From positions 51,935,190 through 51,999,189 of the forward strand of contig CM061244.1 of the NCBI GenBank assembly GCA_030848705.1: DNA of 64,000 bases, read 5' to 3'. The stretch is from Heracleum sosnowskyi (lineage: Eukaryota; Streptophyta; Magnoliopsida; Apiales; Apiaceae). The translations under genes and the position numbers were made by a program. The notes under the pieces were generated by a model. The model searched no databases, was not told where the DNA came from, and worked only from the letters and a program-made list of their open reading frames with translations. The number at the start of each line of letters is the position of its first letter. Positions within the stretch are counted from its first letter, which is position 1. Shown piece by piece: positions 40,230 through 53,039 of this stretch.

Positions 40230-42200
40230 GATTTACATGAGCTACCACCTGATCCAGGTATGAGACTTGCCATTGACTTAGTAGTAGGGGATTGCGTCAG
40301 TATTAAAGACCAGGATCCATCTACACCTGTTGAATAAAAAATAGTTAGCTACCCGATTGCAAGGAATGAGGCCCATTGTGTCGCCTTGAGTATACCACCC
40401 TTGTTTCTAAAAGAGGAGAATGGTAGCATGAGACTGAACCTATTTGAGGATAGAGTATCCCAAATTTAAGATCAACCTCGATGATGCGCCAAAGATGGCA
40501 TTTCACACCCGATATAGACATTACAAGTTTTGATGATGTCACCGGATTAGCAAATGCGCCAGGAGCCCTCATGGACTTGATGAATAGAGTTTAAAGATTG
40601 AAGCAAAAGTTGGTAACAACCTTTTTGTCAGAACTACATGATGATGGAGGTGACTTTATGAATTATAGTGATGTGTCAAAGCAACTTAAGAGGTATGTGA
40701 TAGGATACCCTACACCCGAAATTTGAGATTTGTTCCGATAGTGTTCGTACTGAAAATTTAAAGACTTCAATTTATGGAGAAAAGTGTAATTTTTTTTTTC
40801 AGGCAATGAGAGCCTTAGGTGTATGTTCAAACGGAGGAAGCTAAACATAAGGCCGAGAATATGGTTGGAACTGATATAGAATCATGACTGTGAGATTCAT
40901 TGTCACCAAGGAAAGGCCAATGTGGTGGCCGACACTATAAGTAGTATAATAGAGATTAAGAATGCTAAGTTTTTCATACAACCGATAAAAGAATTAGAAA
41001 GGATGGAGCTTCAAGTGATTATTTTCAGGAAAAGAACTAGAGGAATAATTGGAATTAGGATTCAGTCAGAATTGACTGAAATGATAAAATTACGTTAAGG
41101 GAAGAATATTGGGAATGAAAAGTGATTTAAGGACACAGAAGGATAAAGAGATATGAGAGATGAGAAAGGAGAAGGGAGAAATGAATGTGAGAATATGCTC
41201 ACGAAGTGCGGATCCCCAGCATTTAAGAATTTAAAGATGGGATCTTGGAAGGAGCCATATTATAGAAGTCGTATTCACCCGAGGGTACAAAAATGAATAG
41301 AAATTAAGGAATTATCATTGGGGACTGGGTGTGAAGAGTTATATTGGTAGTTATTAAGTAAGTGCTTGATATGCGGAAAATGGAAGCGGAACCGCAAAAA
41401 CCTAGTAGGCTGCTACAGCCGTAGAGATTCCTAAATGAGAATATGAGTCATGACAATGAAGTCTGTGGTAGGATTACCAAAGATTGAGATGAACGATGAT
41501 GATTATTTGGGATTATAATCGGTAGATTAACCAAGTCGACTTAACAATGAGAGATCTCCGATGTGTATACGAACGATATAGCGATGCACGTGGAGTTGTC
41601 ATAACGATTATATCATATAGAGACCCAAGATTGGATGCCATATGCTGGAAGAGTTTTCAACAATGTCGACGACAAGATCAAGCATGAGCACTAATTACGT
41701 CCCGCAAGCTAGCGAATCGAGGAAACGAATGCCTAGACAATTAAAGTTATATTACGTGTCTGTGTGTCGAATTCCCCGGAACAGCTGAAGAGACTACTTA
41801 TCGCCGAAAGAACTTTCATCAAAAGGTAGTTACCATACGAACATAGGGATGCCGACCTATGGATCTTATCACAAAGAGAAGGATATCGGGAACCGCGCGA
41901 GTTCAACAAACAAAGAAGATGACGATGTTCCCTCCAAATTCGAACGTGTACATAATGTATTTTACGTGTCTTTGATACGAAGATTCAACATGGATGTTGG
42001 GAATGCGATAGGATATAAACGTATAGTAGCGTGACCGTTATTGCCTTACATTGAACAACTGGTAGAGATAATAGACCAGAAAGAGAACGCGTTGGAAGAA
42101 CATAATGTAGCACTAGTAAAAGTGTTGTGAGAGGACCAGAAGGTTGGAGAGTCAACCTAGGAACTAGAGATTATGATCTCGGAAAGATACCTCAGTTATT
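40230..42200 (+). pseudogene. pol: Decayed chromoviral pol of E (RT, RNase H, integrase remnants)
   Basis: Remnants in correct order across shifting frames: RT entry (ELPPDPGMRLAIDLV, about 40240-40285), the RP..SP segment (about 40370), an AFHTRYRHYKF block (about 40500-40530), and a stretch matching the usual 'FxDLMNRVF' region near 40570. RNase H pieces are QLKRYVIGYPTPE (about 40680-40725) and CHQGKANVVADTISS (about 40895-40940). Integrase linker pieces occur near 41370-41440 (a cysteine pair and GLLQP) and 41480-41660. The C-terminal domain is VHNVFYVSLIRRFN (about 41945-41990), and a conserved tail ends just before the PPT. The YVDD active site and part of the RT palm are missing. Many stops and shifts mean it cannot encode an enzyme. 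Confidence 0.75.
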
Positions 42201-42241
42201 TCTTTAGATTCCGGGACGGAATCCTTTTAAGGAGGGGAGGC

Positions 42242-45200
42242 TGTGAGAACCCTGATTTTTGGTAAAATTTTAAAAATTATTATGGATAGTGATTTTGGGA
42301 ATTATGGAAAATTTTTGAGTTCACATTTTATGGATGACTGAATATTTATATTTTTGAGAATGTAGTATTGTGGTACAAGGAATTAAGACAATGCAAAAGC
42401 CGTCAGAGTGCGAAGATTTTGACTTCTACCAAACATTTATAAAAATGTGGGACATTGAGGATAATGGAAGCCCTAGGTTAAATTAAATCCCACGGAAAGG
42501 AAATTATGGAATTTAAAGAGATTATCAAAGCCAAGTGCTTAAAGATGACAAAAGAAATTTCTACGCGACGAAACACTTTTACAGGAAAATTATCAAACTT
42601 GCATGAAGGATTAAGTGACAAGCATTGGTTAATAAATAAGCTAAGTAATATACATGCAAGATACCATACAAGATGCCATGCAAGATTCCATGCAAACTAG
42701 CTAGTTAGAAATCAAACTACAAGTTCAAAAAGTAACCAAACTAGAGTAAATAGTAAAGGGGGCATAATTCCATGTTTTAGGGAGGGATCAAGGAAAAAGA
42801 TTTGTACTCCCTTGGACCAAGGACATGGCTGAGAATTAGTAGGAATATATAGCCATATATCTCATTTTATCACACAAAAACAAAAACCAAGAAAAGCAAA
42901 AGCTCTCCCCCTCCCATTTCCAGCATCCTGCCCAGCAAGAACAGAGGAGAGAAATAAATTCATAACTAAATATCTACTCATGATAAAATCACCAAATTTT
43001 AACCGGAGCTGCCTCAATCCATACCAAAGGTACGTTCAAAATTTCATGGCAATCCAAGTAGTGTAACATGTTCAAATATTGGGTCAAAGTTGATGCAGAA
43101 TATTAACTCCGAAAATATTAACTTTTGTTCTTGATTTCTTTGAAAGTTTAAGGTGGATTAAGCTTCTTTAAGGCATTTTTAAGGCTTGTATTCAAGGATT
43201 ATAGTTGTTAGAGCTCCAAGGAAGGTATAAAATTCTCTTCACCCTTGATCTATGTTAAGTATTAAGTTTAGTTTCAAGAGATGTTGTTATAAGTGCACTT
43301 CTTGAAAGTTTGGTGCTTAAATGAAGAAATCTTGATGGTTGATTGTTTTGGATTGATGTTGGTGGTATGTTTATGAAGTTTAAGAACTGAGATTTAGTAA
43401 GGATGAGAGTCTCGGTGTTTTGGTAATTTTTGAATGGACTTAACAAGGTTAAAATTGAAAGTTGAGACATGTATAAACACTATAGTGGCCTTTGACACTA
43501 GGACTGCCTTGTAACAAGAATTCGGGATAGAAATATTTGTAACCTCAGAAACCACTGAACATACTTGTCACGATCTTGGTTTTTAGTTTGTATACATATA
43601 AAGTTCATGTTGAGAGGATTTATGGTTTATGAGATATGGTCATTTTAGTGTAAGTGGTTCAAGAACAAAAGCTGCTACAAAACACTGGATGGTAAATTGA
43701 ATTCGGACCCCTTAAAAGATTTATAAAATTCTGAAACTTTGGTTACAGAAGGTTTGGACAGTGAGGAAGACAACCCAAAAAGAATTTAGTAAAAATATGA
43801 ATGTTTCGATTTTATAAAAATGTTGGAACCAAAGTTGCGCGATGACGCTATACTCTGGAAAGCTACTGCCCTGTTTTGCAATTTCGGCAAAATTGGTCCC
43901 CTGTCCAGAACCCAAATTTGGATGGATTATATTCTATACCTTCTCTAGGTCGTGCACGCGAAAACGGTGTGTCAATATAGTTAACGGTTGATGAGTTATG
44001 ACCATTTTAGTGGAACTCATGCAAATAGTAAAAGTCCATAGTTGACTCGACTTATAAAATACGTTTCACCTATTTAAACTCACGTTTCCCAAGTCGAGAT
44101 GTTTTTGATAAATATTACAAACACTCAAGAAGCTCCTGGGAGTGGATTCGTAATTAATTATTGATTTTCTGATTTATTAAAAGTGTTAGAGTGGGAGTTG
44201 CGAAATAGTGATTCTATGAAAAGTCAACTCTAGAGGTACTACCTTGACAATTCATTTTGGCTAAGTAAAAATGATAATATCGAGTCGACTAAAACTCGAA
44301 AGTTGTTAAGGATTATCAAGAGAACATATTGGGGTAAAGAACGAGACTAGAAAGGATTATTAAACGATAAAGAAGATCGTAAGTTAAGTAGACCCGAGAG
44401 AGTGAAAGTCGGGTGAAGTTGAGTGTACTTAGGATAAGTGAACTGTCGATCAAGTGACTAATTGAGGCTATGTATTGTCTTGGTAAAGGTTCCAGGACTA
44501 GAAGAGAAACACCCACACCCAGTTAGAGCTTGGACATCAGGCAAGTTTTCTTATTCCATGCTACGTTTTCCATTACTTATACTAATGATGCATATGATAT
44601 GATATTATGCATGTTTTCAAACCTTACATCGTATATAGATGTAATTGTATTAAAAATGTTGAGACGTAATATATGCATATGATAGATGCATGCAAGTTTT
44701 CGAAACCCAAAGCTTAAGTATTCAGTATGATTTGTAAACTGTTGTGGTTGTGATATAATTACTGTTGAATTATACGAACTGTTTTAATCATTATACCTGT
44801 TGCTTACGATGTTTTACGATGTGAAGTTTTGTGACACCTTATATAAGTGTATATGTATAAGGACTCTCGGGGAGAGTGTATATTCGTATTTTAAACGTAA
44901 TTCGGGAGTCGGAGATATTTTACGAACGCTGTCATAAAAACCCGGAGATTTGCCGGAGACAGATTAATTCTTTTATATTTATTTAAAATATTCCAATAAA
45001 TATAATTTGGATATTTTAAATATTATTGATTATTTAATTAATCAAATGAATATTATTTTGAATATTCATTTAAACAGGATTTATTTAATTGTTTATTATT
45101 TAATAAATATTATTTGAATATTTATTAAATATTTCAAGTGACTTAATTATTTAATAAATATTTATTAAATATTCTAAGCGATTTAAAAATCATAAAACCA

Positions 45201-47026
45201 TATTTAAAATTTATTTAAGGCCTTCATTAATTATTTAAAATATTTTCTGGCCTTCAGAAAAATCATTTAAAAATAGTAGGGGTTCCCAAATATCATTTTG
45301 AGTTTATAAGACTCTTAAATACGATTAAATATCTCCCAACTCATCAAAAATTGGGAATCCAGTTTAAGGAGCGACCAATGATTTTATTCTTCCAATTCCT
45401 CGAAAGAGTTTATGTTTTGGGATCACTGCCCTATCCTAACGAATTTCAAATCAAAGCATCTCAGAAAACTCCGACTACTCCCAAGTCAAAATTTTGCAAA
45501 GCGAATCCTTCTCGGTGATTAATCTGGTTGACTCAAGTCAACTTCCATTGTGACTTACCTTCCCAAACAATCTGGGAGTAAGGTGATCAGAAATAATGAA
45601 CAATGTTGACAAGTATCAATTGCTTGGGAGACCTGGATTAAGTTCCGGCTCCAGTTTTCTTTGATTGTTCATCCGGGACTAGGAGATATTGCGTAAGAGG
45701 CTGTGGTGGCAGTCCAGCTATTTGACCATGTAAGAGGCTGTGGTGGCAGTCCATTGGGTATTAGCCCGTATGCGGCTAGGGTGACATCCATTTATGGTGT
45801 TCGTCCATCTACATGTAGAAAATGTTACTGATCGTACTACCGTACTGAAGCGACTGATCATCGTGTACGGTAGGGTGTTATAAAGGCTCCGGAAGTAGTC
45901 CCATCTTCCAATTGGAATTGTACTGTAACATTGTAACGAAAGCCTAGCTGCTGAGTTACCGATAATGTTGACAGTGGTTGAAAAGTATACTTCTTCTACA
46001 GTATTTTGAACTGTATGTCATGTTTTGACGAAAAGAATTACTCTAAACATCATTCTATATACGAATGAGATTTCAAATATTCCAAGTGATATATGAGCTT
46101 GTAGAGCCGTATATTAACTGCTATATATTATTGTGAGTTTAATGTTCATTCTTGTTTATTCTATATATCACAACACAACAGCTTCAAAAAGGTGTTCATA
46201 ACTGATATTTTACTGTGTTTTGAACAGTATGAGATATCTATATAGATAGGCGTAAATATATGTTGAGAAAGTATTTATGATATACAGTATATTGAACTGT
46301 ATAGTATTTTGAATCAATGATTAGGCTTTAAGCCTTGATTCTAATGTTTAACATCTATTTTAAAAGATATGTTTTGAAACTTGGTTTCTTATATGGATAC
46401 CAAGGATTTCTAAATGATCTACAAAAGCATTGAGCTATGTTTATAAGTTATACAGTATATTGAACTGTATACTATTTTGGGTCAAACCCTAGTAGTTTTA
46501 AAACTTTGATCCTATATGGATTATTTACCTTAGAGGTTTGAAAGGGATTTAAACTGGGATAGATTTCTTGCTGAGCGCTATTAGCTCATTCTTGCTTTAT
46601 TAAAACTTTCAGCATGAAGAAAACATTGCTGATTCACCCTGTATTACGAGAGCAAGGGAATGGAGAGACCACCTTTGAGTTAGTTCAGCAGGATGGATAC
46701 TGCCGGAGTTAGCAAGACAATTGCAGAATGATATAGTGAGAATTACTTTCAAGTAGGTTTGTATTAGTAAACCTTGTATAGATTTGTGAGGTCTATTATT
46801 GTAGCTTCAGGTAGAGGTTGTAAATAATAGATGAGATCCTGGATAGTATATTTGGTTTGTAATAACTAATGTTACTGTGTAACGTTTCTAAGGCTATAAC
46901 TTGTGTGTGTAAGAGATTGGGGTCTTTGGTGTTGTTTTGTTGGATCATCGAGGTAATGCAGGTATTTTATGATTGGATGATGGCGCGACAACCTAGATTC
47001 CTGACCCCGAATCTGGGGGTGTTACA
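42242..47026 (+). repeat. 3' LTR of element E (4785 bp)
   Basis: Colinear with 33051-37801 with about twenty single-base differences by eye. There are two length differences: 49 bases at about 43817-43865 where the 5' LTR has 4 (net 45), and an 11-base loss near 45155. These account exactly for the 34-bp size difference. Confidence 0.95.
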
Positions 47027-47032
47027 TTAACA

Positions 47033-47273
47033 CTGGTGATATAGCCCTGATATCATATTTTGAGGAGAAGACTGGCCCATCAGTAACCTTTGGAAATGAC
47101 AACATTGGTTATACAATGGGATATGGCAGTGTTGAATCTAGAAATGTCATAATTGAAGATGTAGCATTTGTTGAAGGACTGAAGCACGATCTCTTGTGTA
47201 TTTGACAATTCACCAATAGGGGATTCAAAGTTTAATTTGTTGAAGATCAATGTCTAATCTCAGAAAGAGGAAG
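47033..47273 (+). pseudogene. Copia protease region of element F
   Basis: Element F was cut at 47033 by B and at 47273 by G. The translation includes ISYFEEKTGPSVTFGN and YTMGYGSVE, the segment that follows the DSGCSxHMTG protease centre in copia pol. It contains stop codons (in the CI*QFTNRG and V*FVED contexts). The frame continues at 57928 (GEVALTGVKKG) after G. F's gag and protease catalytic Asp are outside the window. Confidence 0.8.
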
Positions 47274-47289
47274 TGTTGCCCAGTAAATA

Positions 47290-47321
47290 ACAATTGTAGA
47301 AGGGGGGTTGAATACAATTGT
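47290..47321 (-). other. LTR-terminal C-rich hairpin (element G)
   Basis: 9-bp perfect stem, ACAATTGTA (47290-47298) with TACAATTGT (47313-47321), and a C-rich loop. Repeated in the other LTR at 57378-57408. Confidence 0.8.
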
Positions 47322-47659
47322 ATAAGATTCTTGACTTAATAAATTATGTATCACAAATATGAAAGAATAATAACAGCTTTATTAAATCTGATATAAAACT
47401 GTTACAAACTCTCTCAAGAAATTCTGATGTTCTTGAGAGCTTCTAGGTTACAAAATACTCGTGTATGTGATCGATCTAAATCGAAACCTAAACTGTGTTT
47501 ATATACTACACAGCTTCTCTATCAATTACAAGATAAGTCCTAATCAATTACAAACTAGATTGAAACATATCCTAATCGATAGCTACATTCCTATAAACTA
47601 GGAACCGATAAAATAAACTTCTTTTTTTTTAACTAGACTCAAAAACCAACTCAAAATAG

Positions 47660-47830
47660 AAATCCTGATCAGCTTCCAGTCCTGATGATCAATCCTGTTC
47701 ACAGTCCTGATATAAATCCTGATGACAATCCTGATACTGACGCTTGAGCAATACTGATGACCATGCAATACTGATGACATCAGCAATCCTGATCAGTTGA
47801 GTCTAGATCCTAACGATCATTGAATCCTGA
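47660..47830. repeat. AATCCTGAT motif cluster in LTR of G
   Basis: Copies such as AATCCTGATCAG, AGTCCTGATGATC, AATCCTGATGACAATCCTGAT and GAATCCTGATC on the plus strand. Equivalent copies lie in 57745-57918, the spacer (52915-53015) and throughout G's coding regions. Confidence 0.8.
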
Positions 47831-47837
47831 TCTAACA

Positions 47838-47850
47838 ATCTCCCCCAATC
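47838..47850 (-). other. Polypurine tract of G
   Basis: In element sense GATTGGGGGAGAT, directly abutting the 3' LTR. Confidence 0.9.
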
Positions 47851-47902
47851 TTATACTTTGTAAAATAAAGTATAAATTTCTAGATTCAGTGATATCAAAA
47901 AC

Positions 47903-50900
47903 TTATTTACAAAATGTACAAGTATTTACAATAGCAAACTTATCTTCTCGGATTCTCTGGTAGAACAAATTCATCTTCAAGAAGCTTGACATTAGATTAT
48001 CTTCTTTGTCTTCAAGAATCTGAATTAGTCTTTCTTTTAGATCTTTGAGTTCTCCATCCTCTTCAGTTATCTGATAGATAGCTGCTCTCAGATTCTATAT
48101 AGAGCTTCTCTGTAGACTATGATCTTCAATCAGGAGGTAATCAATTTCCTTCCCATCAGGATTAAGAGTAAGTTGCTTCATGCCAAAGGACATTTCTTTA
48201 ACAACAACGCCTCTTTGCATTTCCACATCTTGACCTCTTAGATTTAGATACATGGGAGTATAATTACCATTGTAATTATTTCCTTCATGAAATCTTCTCC
48301 TTATTGTTGACAGAATCATATCACTCCATACCTTGCACACTTCATTCTTCCATTTTAGCAGATAATGAACATATTTCAGTTCCTTTGTAGTCTTCACTAA
48401 TAAATCTTAAATGGATAGAATCTTCACACTACCATCTTTCATAAAGTACAAAAGCTTCTCTTTCTTTTCAGTACCATCATGACAATCTATATCTATATCA
48501 ACAGCTAATAAATTGTTCAGGTTTTCAGAAGTTAAAATACCTCCAATTTCAGTCAAGGCATGAGGATCAACATGTGGTATATTCAGAAATTCAGCATCCC
48601 TGTGTCCAATACCTCCTCTTGAGTTGTTTGTCATTTGCCTTAGATTTGAAAACATCTGTAACCAGAGTGCTTTTGATCTAAATGAATCAGAAAAATTAGC
48701 AACACTGGAAGCACTTGTTATAATTCCACCAGACTGAAAGTTGATAGGTCTATCACACCTAAGTGTCTCAATGTGTTTCCACTTCTTGTCTTTTTCTTTC
48801 TCAAGAACATAGCTTCTTTCCAACTGAGGTTGTTGTCTACTTGAATTTCTCCACAACCTTCTATTTGAGTGTTTAAGCCTTTGTACATACAGATTAAAAT
48901 CTCTATCTGGTGTTCTTTTTATCACTCTTCTTCTTGCTTCTTCTTCTTCATCAACTTCAAAATTATGAGAATCAACCGCAGTGGATAAGATTAACAAATC
49001 AACCTCTTGTAGAATTTCAGATTCATCAGGATCTTGAACAGTGTCAGGAACAATGTCAGGATTAGAATCTGGAATTTGAGTTGTATTACTGATGAGTGTT
49101 GATTGTCTTGGTCTTCTTCTCAATTCAGGTACTTCTTCAATAATTCCATCATCACCAAAAGTAGACCTGTCAGGAACTACTAGAATTTGAGCAGGCTCAG
49201 GAATTTCTTCTATTCTTAGACTTCTAAACCTTGTCTATCTAGGCATATGTTGAGTTGATGAGCTTCTTCCTCTATTTGCACCTCTTCTACCTCTGCCTCC
49301 TCTGCCTCTAGCAGGAGCAGGATTCTTAAAACTCTCCATCATTTCTCTCTGTTGATTTAGAAATTCTTCATGTGAGAGATCAGGATATTCTTCACTAGCT
49401 GTAGAAAGTGTCTTCCTTGCAAATAATTGTTGAACTCTCTTATCAGTGTGATAAAGAGTAACAACATTACCATCCCTTGTTGTGAACTTCTGAAATAGTT
49501 TAGTTGCATCTTCAGGATTATCAATGAGCACATCTTCATCACCTTCAGGAATTGTAGCAAGTGTTTGTCCATGACCAGGCGTCAGGATTTGATGATCCAT
49601 CAGGATTTGATCACCTGTCAAGATTTGTTCTTCCGTCAGGATCTGAGATTGTACCAGTGTCCTTACTGTTCTAATTCCAGAATCAGAAACATGAGTTGAC
49701 TGCGTTGTTTGACTTTGAGAAGCTTGAATTGTAGACTTCACAGTAGCAACATCAGAGGTTTCTCCTTGTAAAACTTTGTTATCACCATCATTTCCAGTAT
49801 GATCATCATCATCATTATTTCTCAATACTAGATCAGGTGTACATTTTGTCTGACTTACCTTCTCCCCCTTTTTGACATCAGTATTTAAGAGATTTGAAAT
49901 CAAGGCAAGAGAGGTTTGAATGTCAGTTACCTTAGAATCAAGAGAATCAATTCTGCTGTTGATGGTAGACTGTTCAGTAATGAATGACTTAACTTGGGAT
50001 TCTACTATTCTGAGTTGAAGAGAAGTAGGCACCTTTGTAAAGTTCTGAGAAATATCAATCCTCACTTTTTCAGTTGTAGCTTTGACAGAATCAATTTCAT
50101 GCTTGAGGCTTTTGGATAAAAGAGTTGTAGCCTTCAAATGATTCTTCATATCTTCATTCTCAATGATTCTGGCAGCATGAGCAGCATGTTCCAGAAGCTC
50201 AGCTGGATCAATTAAAAGATATGTACCATTCATTTTCCCATTCATCTTTTCTCAGAAGCTCAGCTGGATCAATTGGTGAAGGACCAGAAAAGTCTTGTCT
50301 AAGATCCTTTCCTGTAGGAGCCTTGCCAGTCATGAAAGTGCTTGAAGAACCAAAGTTGGTTCCAAGACTAGATTTAAGAGCTGTAGCAAGCTGATCCTTC
50401 TCATCATCATTGTCACCATCATAATCATTATCATCACTATCTCCAGAATCATCAGTAGCATCAAGAACAACACCTTTAAGTTTATCTTTGGATTCTGAGA
50501 TAGGATTTACCATTGGTCTTGAGCTCAGTGGTTGAATCAGGATTGGCTCAGCATCAGGAGCACCACTAGCATCAGGAGCAACACTGTCAGGATTTGATAA
50601 GTTTGCATCAGTATTTTCTACTAATGGTTCTTGTGTAGCATGAGGTTCAGAAGCTGCTTCAACACTTTGAGTTGGAGGTTCTTGTGTGCTTCCCTCAATG
50701 ACAGTGTCCTCGACCAAAATTTCCATTTCAGGAATATCAGAAGCCCCTTGAGCATTGTCAGGAAACTTCTCTGAAACTGTAGCTGATTGGCATGCATCCT
50801 CACTTTGAGAGGATGGTTCTTGTGGAGCAGGAATGTGAGTGTCTTCATTCTCCCTTTGAGAAAATGGTTCTTGTGGGACCATTCCTTCAGCTATGCCTTC

Positions 50901-52544
50901 ACTCACACTTTGAGTGAGTGGTTCTTGTGGGGCAGGATCTTCAATAGCTGCTGAACCACTTTGAGGTTCAGGTTCTTGTGGGCTTGATCCCTTCAGTTTC
51001 TTCAGTCTCTGAAAGACCTTCTCCTCTGCTTTCCTTTTCTTTTCCATGGGATGAGTAAACCCAAACTTGGAAGCAGCAGCACCAAGCTTCTCCAATGATA
51101 TATCAACATGTCAATTTGTTGGAGAGTCTTTGGCTGGAGAGTCTGAAATAGAGACTACTTTGCTTGGAGTATCATCAGGATTACCAACGTCAGGATTTGC
51201 TTGAGCATCAGGATTTGACTGCTCATCAGGATTTGAAGTCTCCTGTCCATCAATAACTTGTGTCTTCAAAGGAATATGATACCTGCTTTTAGATAATTTT
51301 CTTTTCTTCCGTGGCTTAGAAGATGGTACCACAGCTTCAACAAAAGTATCAGCAACTTCCTTGCTTATCTTAAACTTAGAGGATATAAGCATATCATCCT
51401 CAGAATCACTTTCATCTCTCAATACTAACTTTCTTTTCACTGTAACAACCTCAACAACCTTATCAGGAATAACCTTGGAATCCTTCTTCACTAGGACCCC
51501 TTGTAACTTCTTTTGAGTGAGTGGTGTAGAGGAAAAATCCTTTGAACCTGATTGCCTTCCAGACACATCAGTTCTAGCTGATTTCTTAGTTTTTACAACT
51601 AATGTCTTTTGGAAGACAATAGAGGTGGCTGTTGACTATTTAGAGTGTTTGGGTTGGATACTTGGGTCAGGAACAAGGTGTGATTGGCCTTGCCCCATAG
51701 CATCAGAAATTGATCCATAAAGAGTAGGCATTTTCTCTTTCAAGAAAAGCCTGACCTCATCAGGAATATAGGCAGTGCCTGTGAAACCATTTGCATTATC
51801 ACTGTTGACTAAGGACTTCAAATTATTTTCTGTAATTCTACAAATAGGTAGAATCACATCATCCTCAAAAATAGCACCAGGACACAAGTGATTAAAAATT
51901 AACTGAAAAAATCTAAGAAAGTAGACATAACCTAATTTATCAGACTTCCTATCACTTAAAGCTTTTAAGATAAATGACCCATAATCAAACACTGTAGAAT
52001 GGATAAGAGAGTACCCAATTTTGAGAGATCCTGATGGAAGAGCATCAAAATTTGATGTCTTGTTCAGGAAACAACGGCTGATTGAATCAAAGATGAAATT
52101 CCATTCCTTCTTAAGCTTTGTCCTGAAGAGGTTGCCATACCTCTTTACTTCTCCATTATAGCCAAGCTTAGCAACAAACTCAAAGAGAGTAGAGTCTGTA
52201 ATCACATCAGGAACACTATCACCCAGAATTGGCAAATGCAATGCCTCTTCAATAACAGTAGGGGTGACATTATAAGTAACACCATTGAACTCAAAATTCA
52301 TCAATAATGTCCCCGATAGCCATTTTCCAAACACAGCTGAGTTCCATACCTGCATCACAAACTTAAACGATACACTAGCAGGTTCTGTTAGAGCAAACTT
52401 CAATGGACTTGAAGCTAGAAAATCATGTATGATATGAAACTCAGAGGGAAAATCCTGATGAGATAGAACAGCTACAAAATTATTAGTGGCAAAAGTAACA
52501 CCACTAATTATAGTCTGTTTATTCATGAATGATGAAGATGCCAT
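47903..52544 (-). pseudogene. env-like ORF of G, several nonsense codons and one frame change
   Basis: ATG at 52544 after a CT-rich leader containing AACCCTAAT. The N-terminal 302 codons are intact, with FEFNGVTYNVTP, EEALHLP and GSLKIGYSLIHSTVFDYGSFIL, the shared module. In-frame stops follow near 51636 (TAG), 51111 (TGA), 49235 (TAG), 48407 (TAA) and 48095 (TAG). A repeated AGAAGCTCAGCTGGATCAAT segment (50195 and 50252) accompanies a frame change near 50210-50245. The middle is disordered and acidic with NPD repeats written AATCCTGAT. A coiled coil precedes DVKKGEK (about 49855-49875; AAAAAGGGGGAG). The C-terminal LRAAIYQ matches C's ORF. About 1540 codons in total, not translatable as is. 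Confidence 0.75.
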
Positions 52545-53039
52545 TGATACTTTGTAAAAACTTGAGAATTGAGATTGAAAAATTAGGGTTCTTGAGCACA
52601 GAGAGAGAAAGAAGATGAAAAACTGATGATAAGAGAGTAAACGGTAATTTAGAAAATCAAATGTATTTTGTTAAAACAAAATATTACTCTCAGTGACAGG
52701 TGACATGCTGTGATTCGTGCATAAATGATTAGTGGACAAATTACATGCGTAATTAAACATAACTGCACCGCTTTTTATGTGTATCTATATGTTTATATCT
52801 ATCAGCTGTGTGACACACGCGCGCATACAGTTGTCCAACTAAAACTCAAACGTTTCTCATCAGCAACTGACGAAAAATCAGGCACAAATTAAGCAATGAA
52901 ATACTGACATGTACATCAGGATTGACCAGTTGACTTCCTGTCAGGATTGTGTCCTATCAGGATTTGATCAAAATGACATACCTTGCAGAATGACCATCAG
53001 GATTTGATAGTCATCAAGATTTCCTCTCTGTAGCTTTCC
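52545..53039 (-). promoter_or_regulatory. Spacer between pol and env-like ORF of G
   Basis: 495 bases without a gene. It holds ATCAGGATT motifs (52915-53015), a GTGTGACACACGCGCGC palindrome-rich box (52808-52824) about 270 nt before the ATG, and a CT-rich leader with a telobox-like AACCCTAA. A possible internal promoter, by inference only. Confidence 0.4.

Larger units (their letters stand above)
33051..47026 (+). mobile_element. Element E: Ty3/gypsy chromovirus-type element with giant LTRs and decayed pol
   Basis: LTRs 33051-37801 and 42242-47026 frame a 4.4-kb interior with a Met-tRNA PBS at 37806 and a PPT (AAGGAGGGGAGG) just before 42242. TSD TTAAC at 33046-33050 and 47027-47031. The interior carries recognisable but multiply broken pol remnants in plus orientation. 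The chromoviral label (Tekay/Del-like) rests on the order and wording of the remnants, the PBS and the long LTRs. LTRs this large with no usable genes fit the LARD-like, non-autonomous class. Confidence 0.88.
1608..47032 (+). mobile_element. Element B: Ty1/copia SIRE-like retrotransposon, split by A, D and E
   Basis: Visible pieces are 1608-5057 (3' half of pol, spacer, start of the env-like ORF), 28258-33050 (rest of the env-like ORF, polypurine tract, 3' LTR) and the final LTR base at 47032. D interrupts the env-like ORF with TSD TGTCC, and the reading frame continues exactly across D. E interrupts the last bases of the LTR with TSD TTAAC. A interrupts pol on the left. After 47032 the sequence is copia protease coding of F, so B sits in F with a predicted TSD of CTGGT (47033-47037). 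B's 5' half is outside the window. Confidence 0.85.
47274..47837 (-). repeat. 3' LTR of element G
   Basis: 564 bp. In element sense it runs from TGTTAGATCAGG to CTGGGCAACA. It holds a C-rich hairpin (47290-47321) and about nine copies of AATCCTGAT or its variants (about 47660-47830). Confidence 0.93.
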
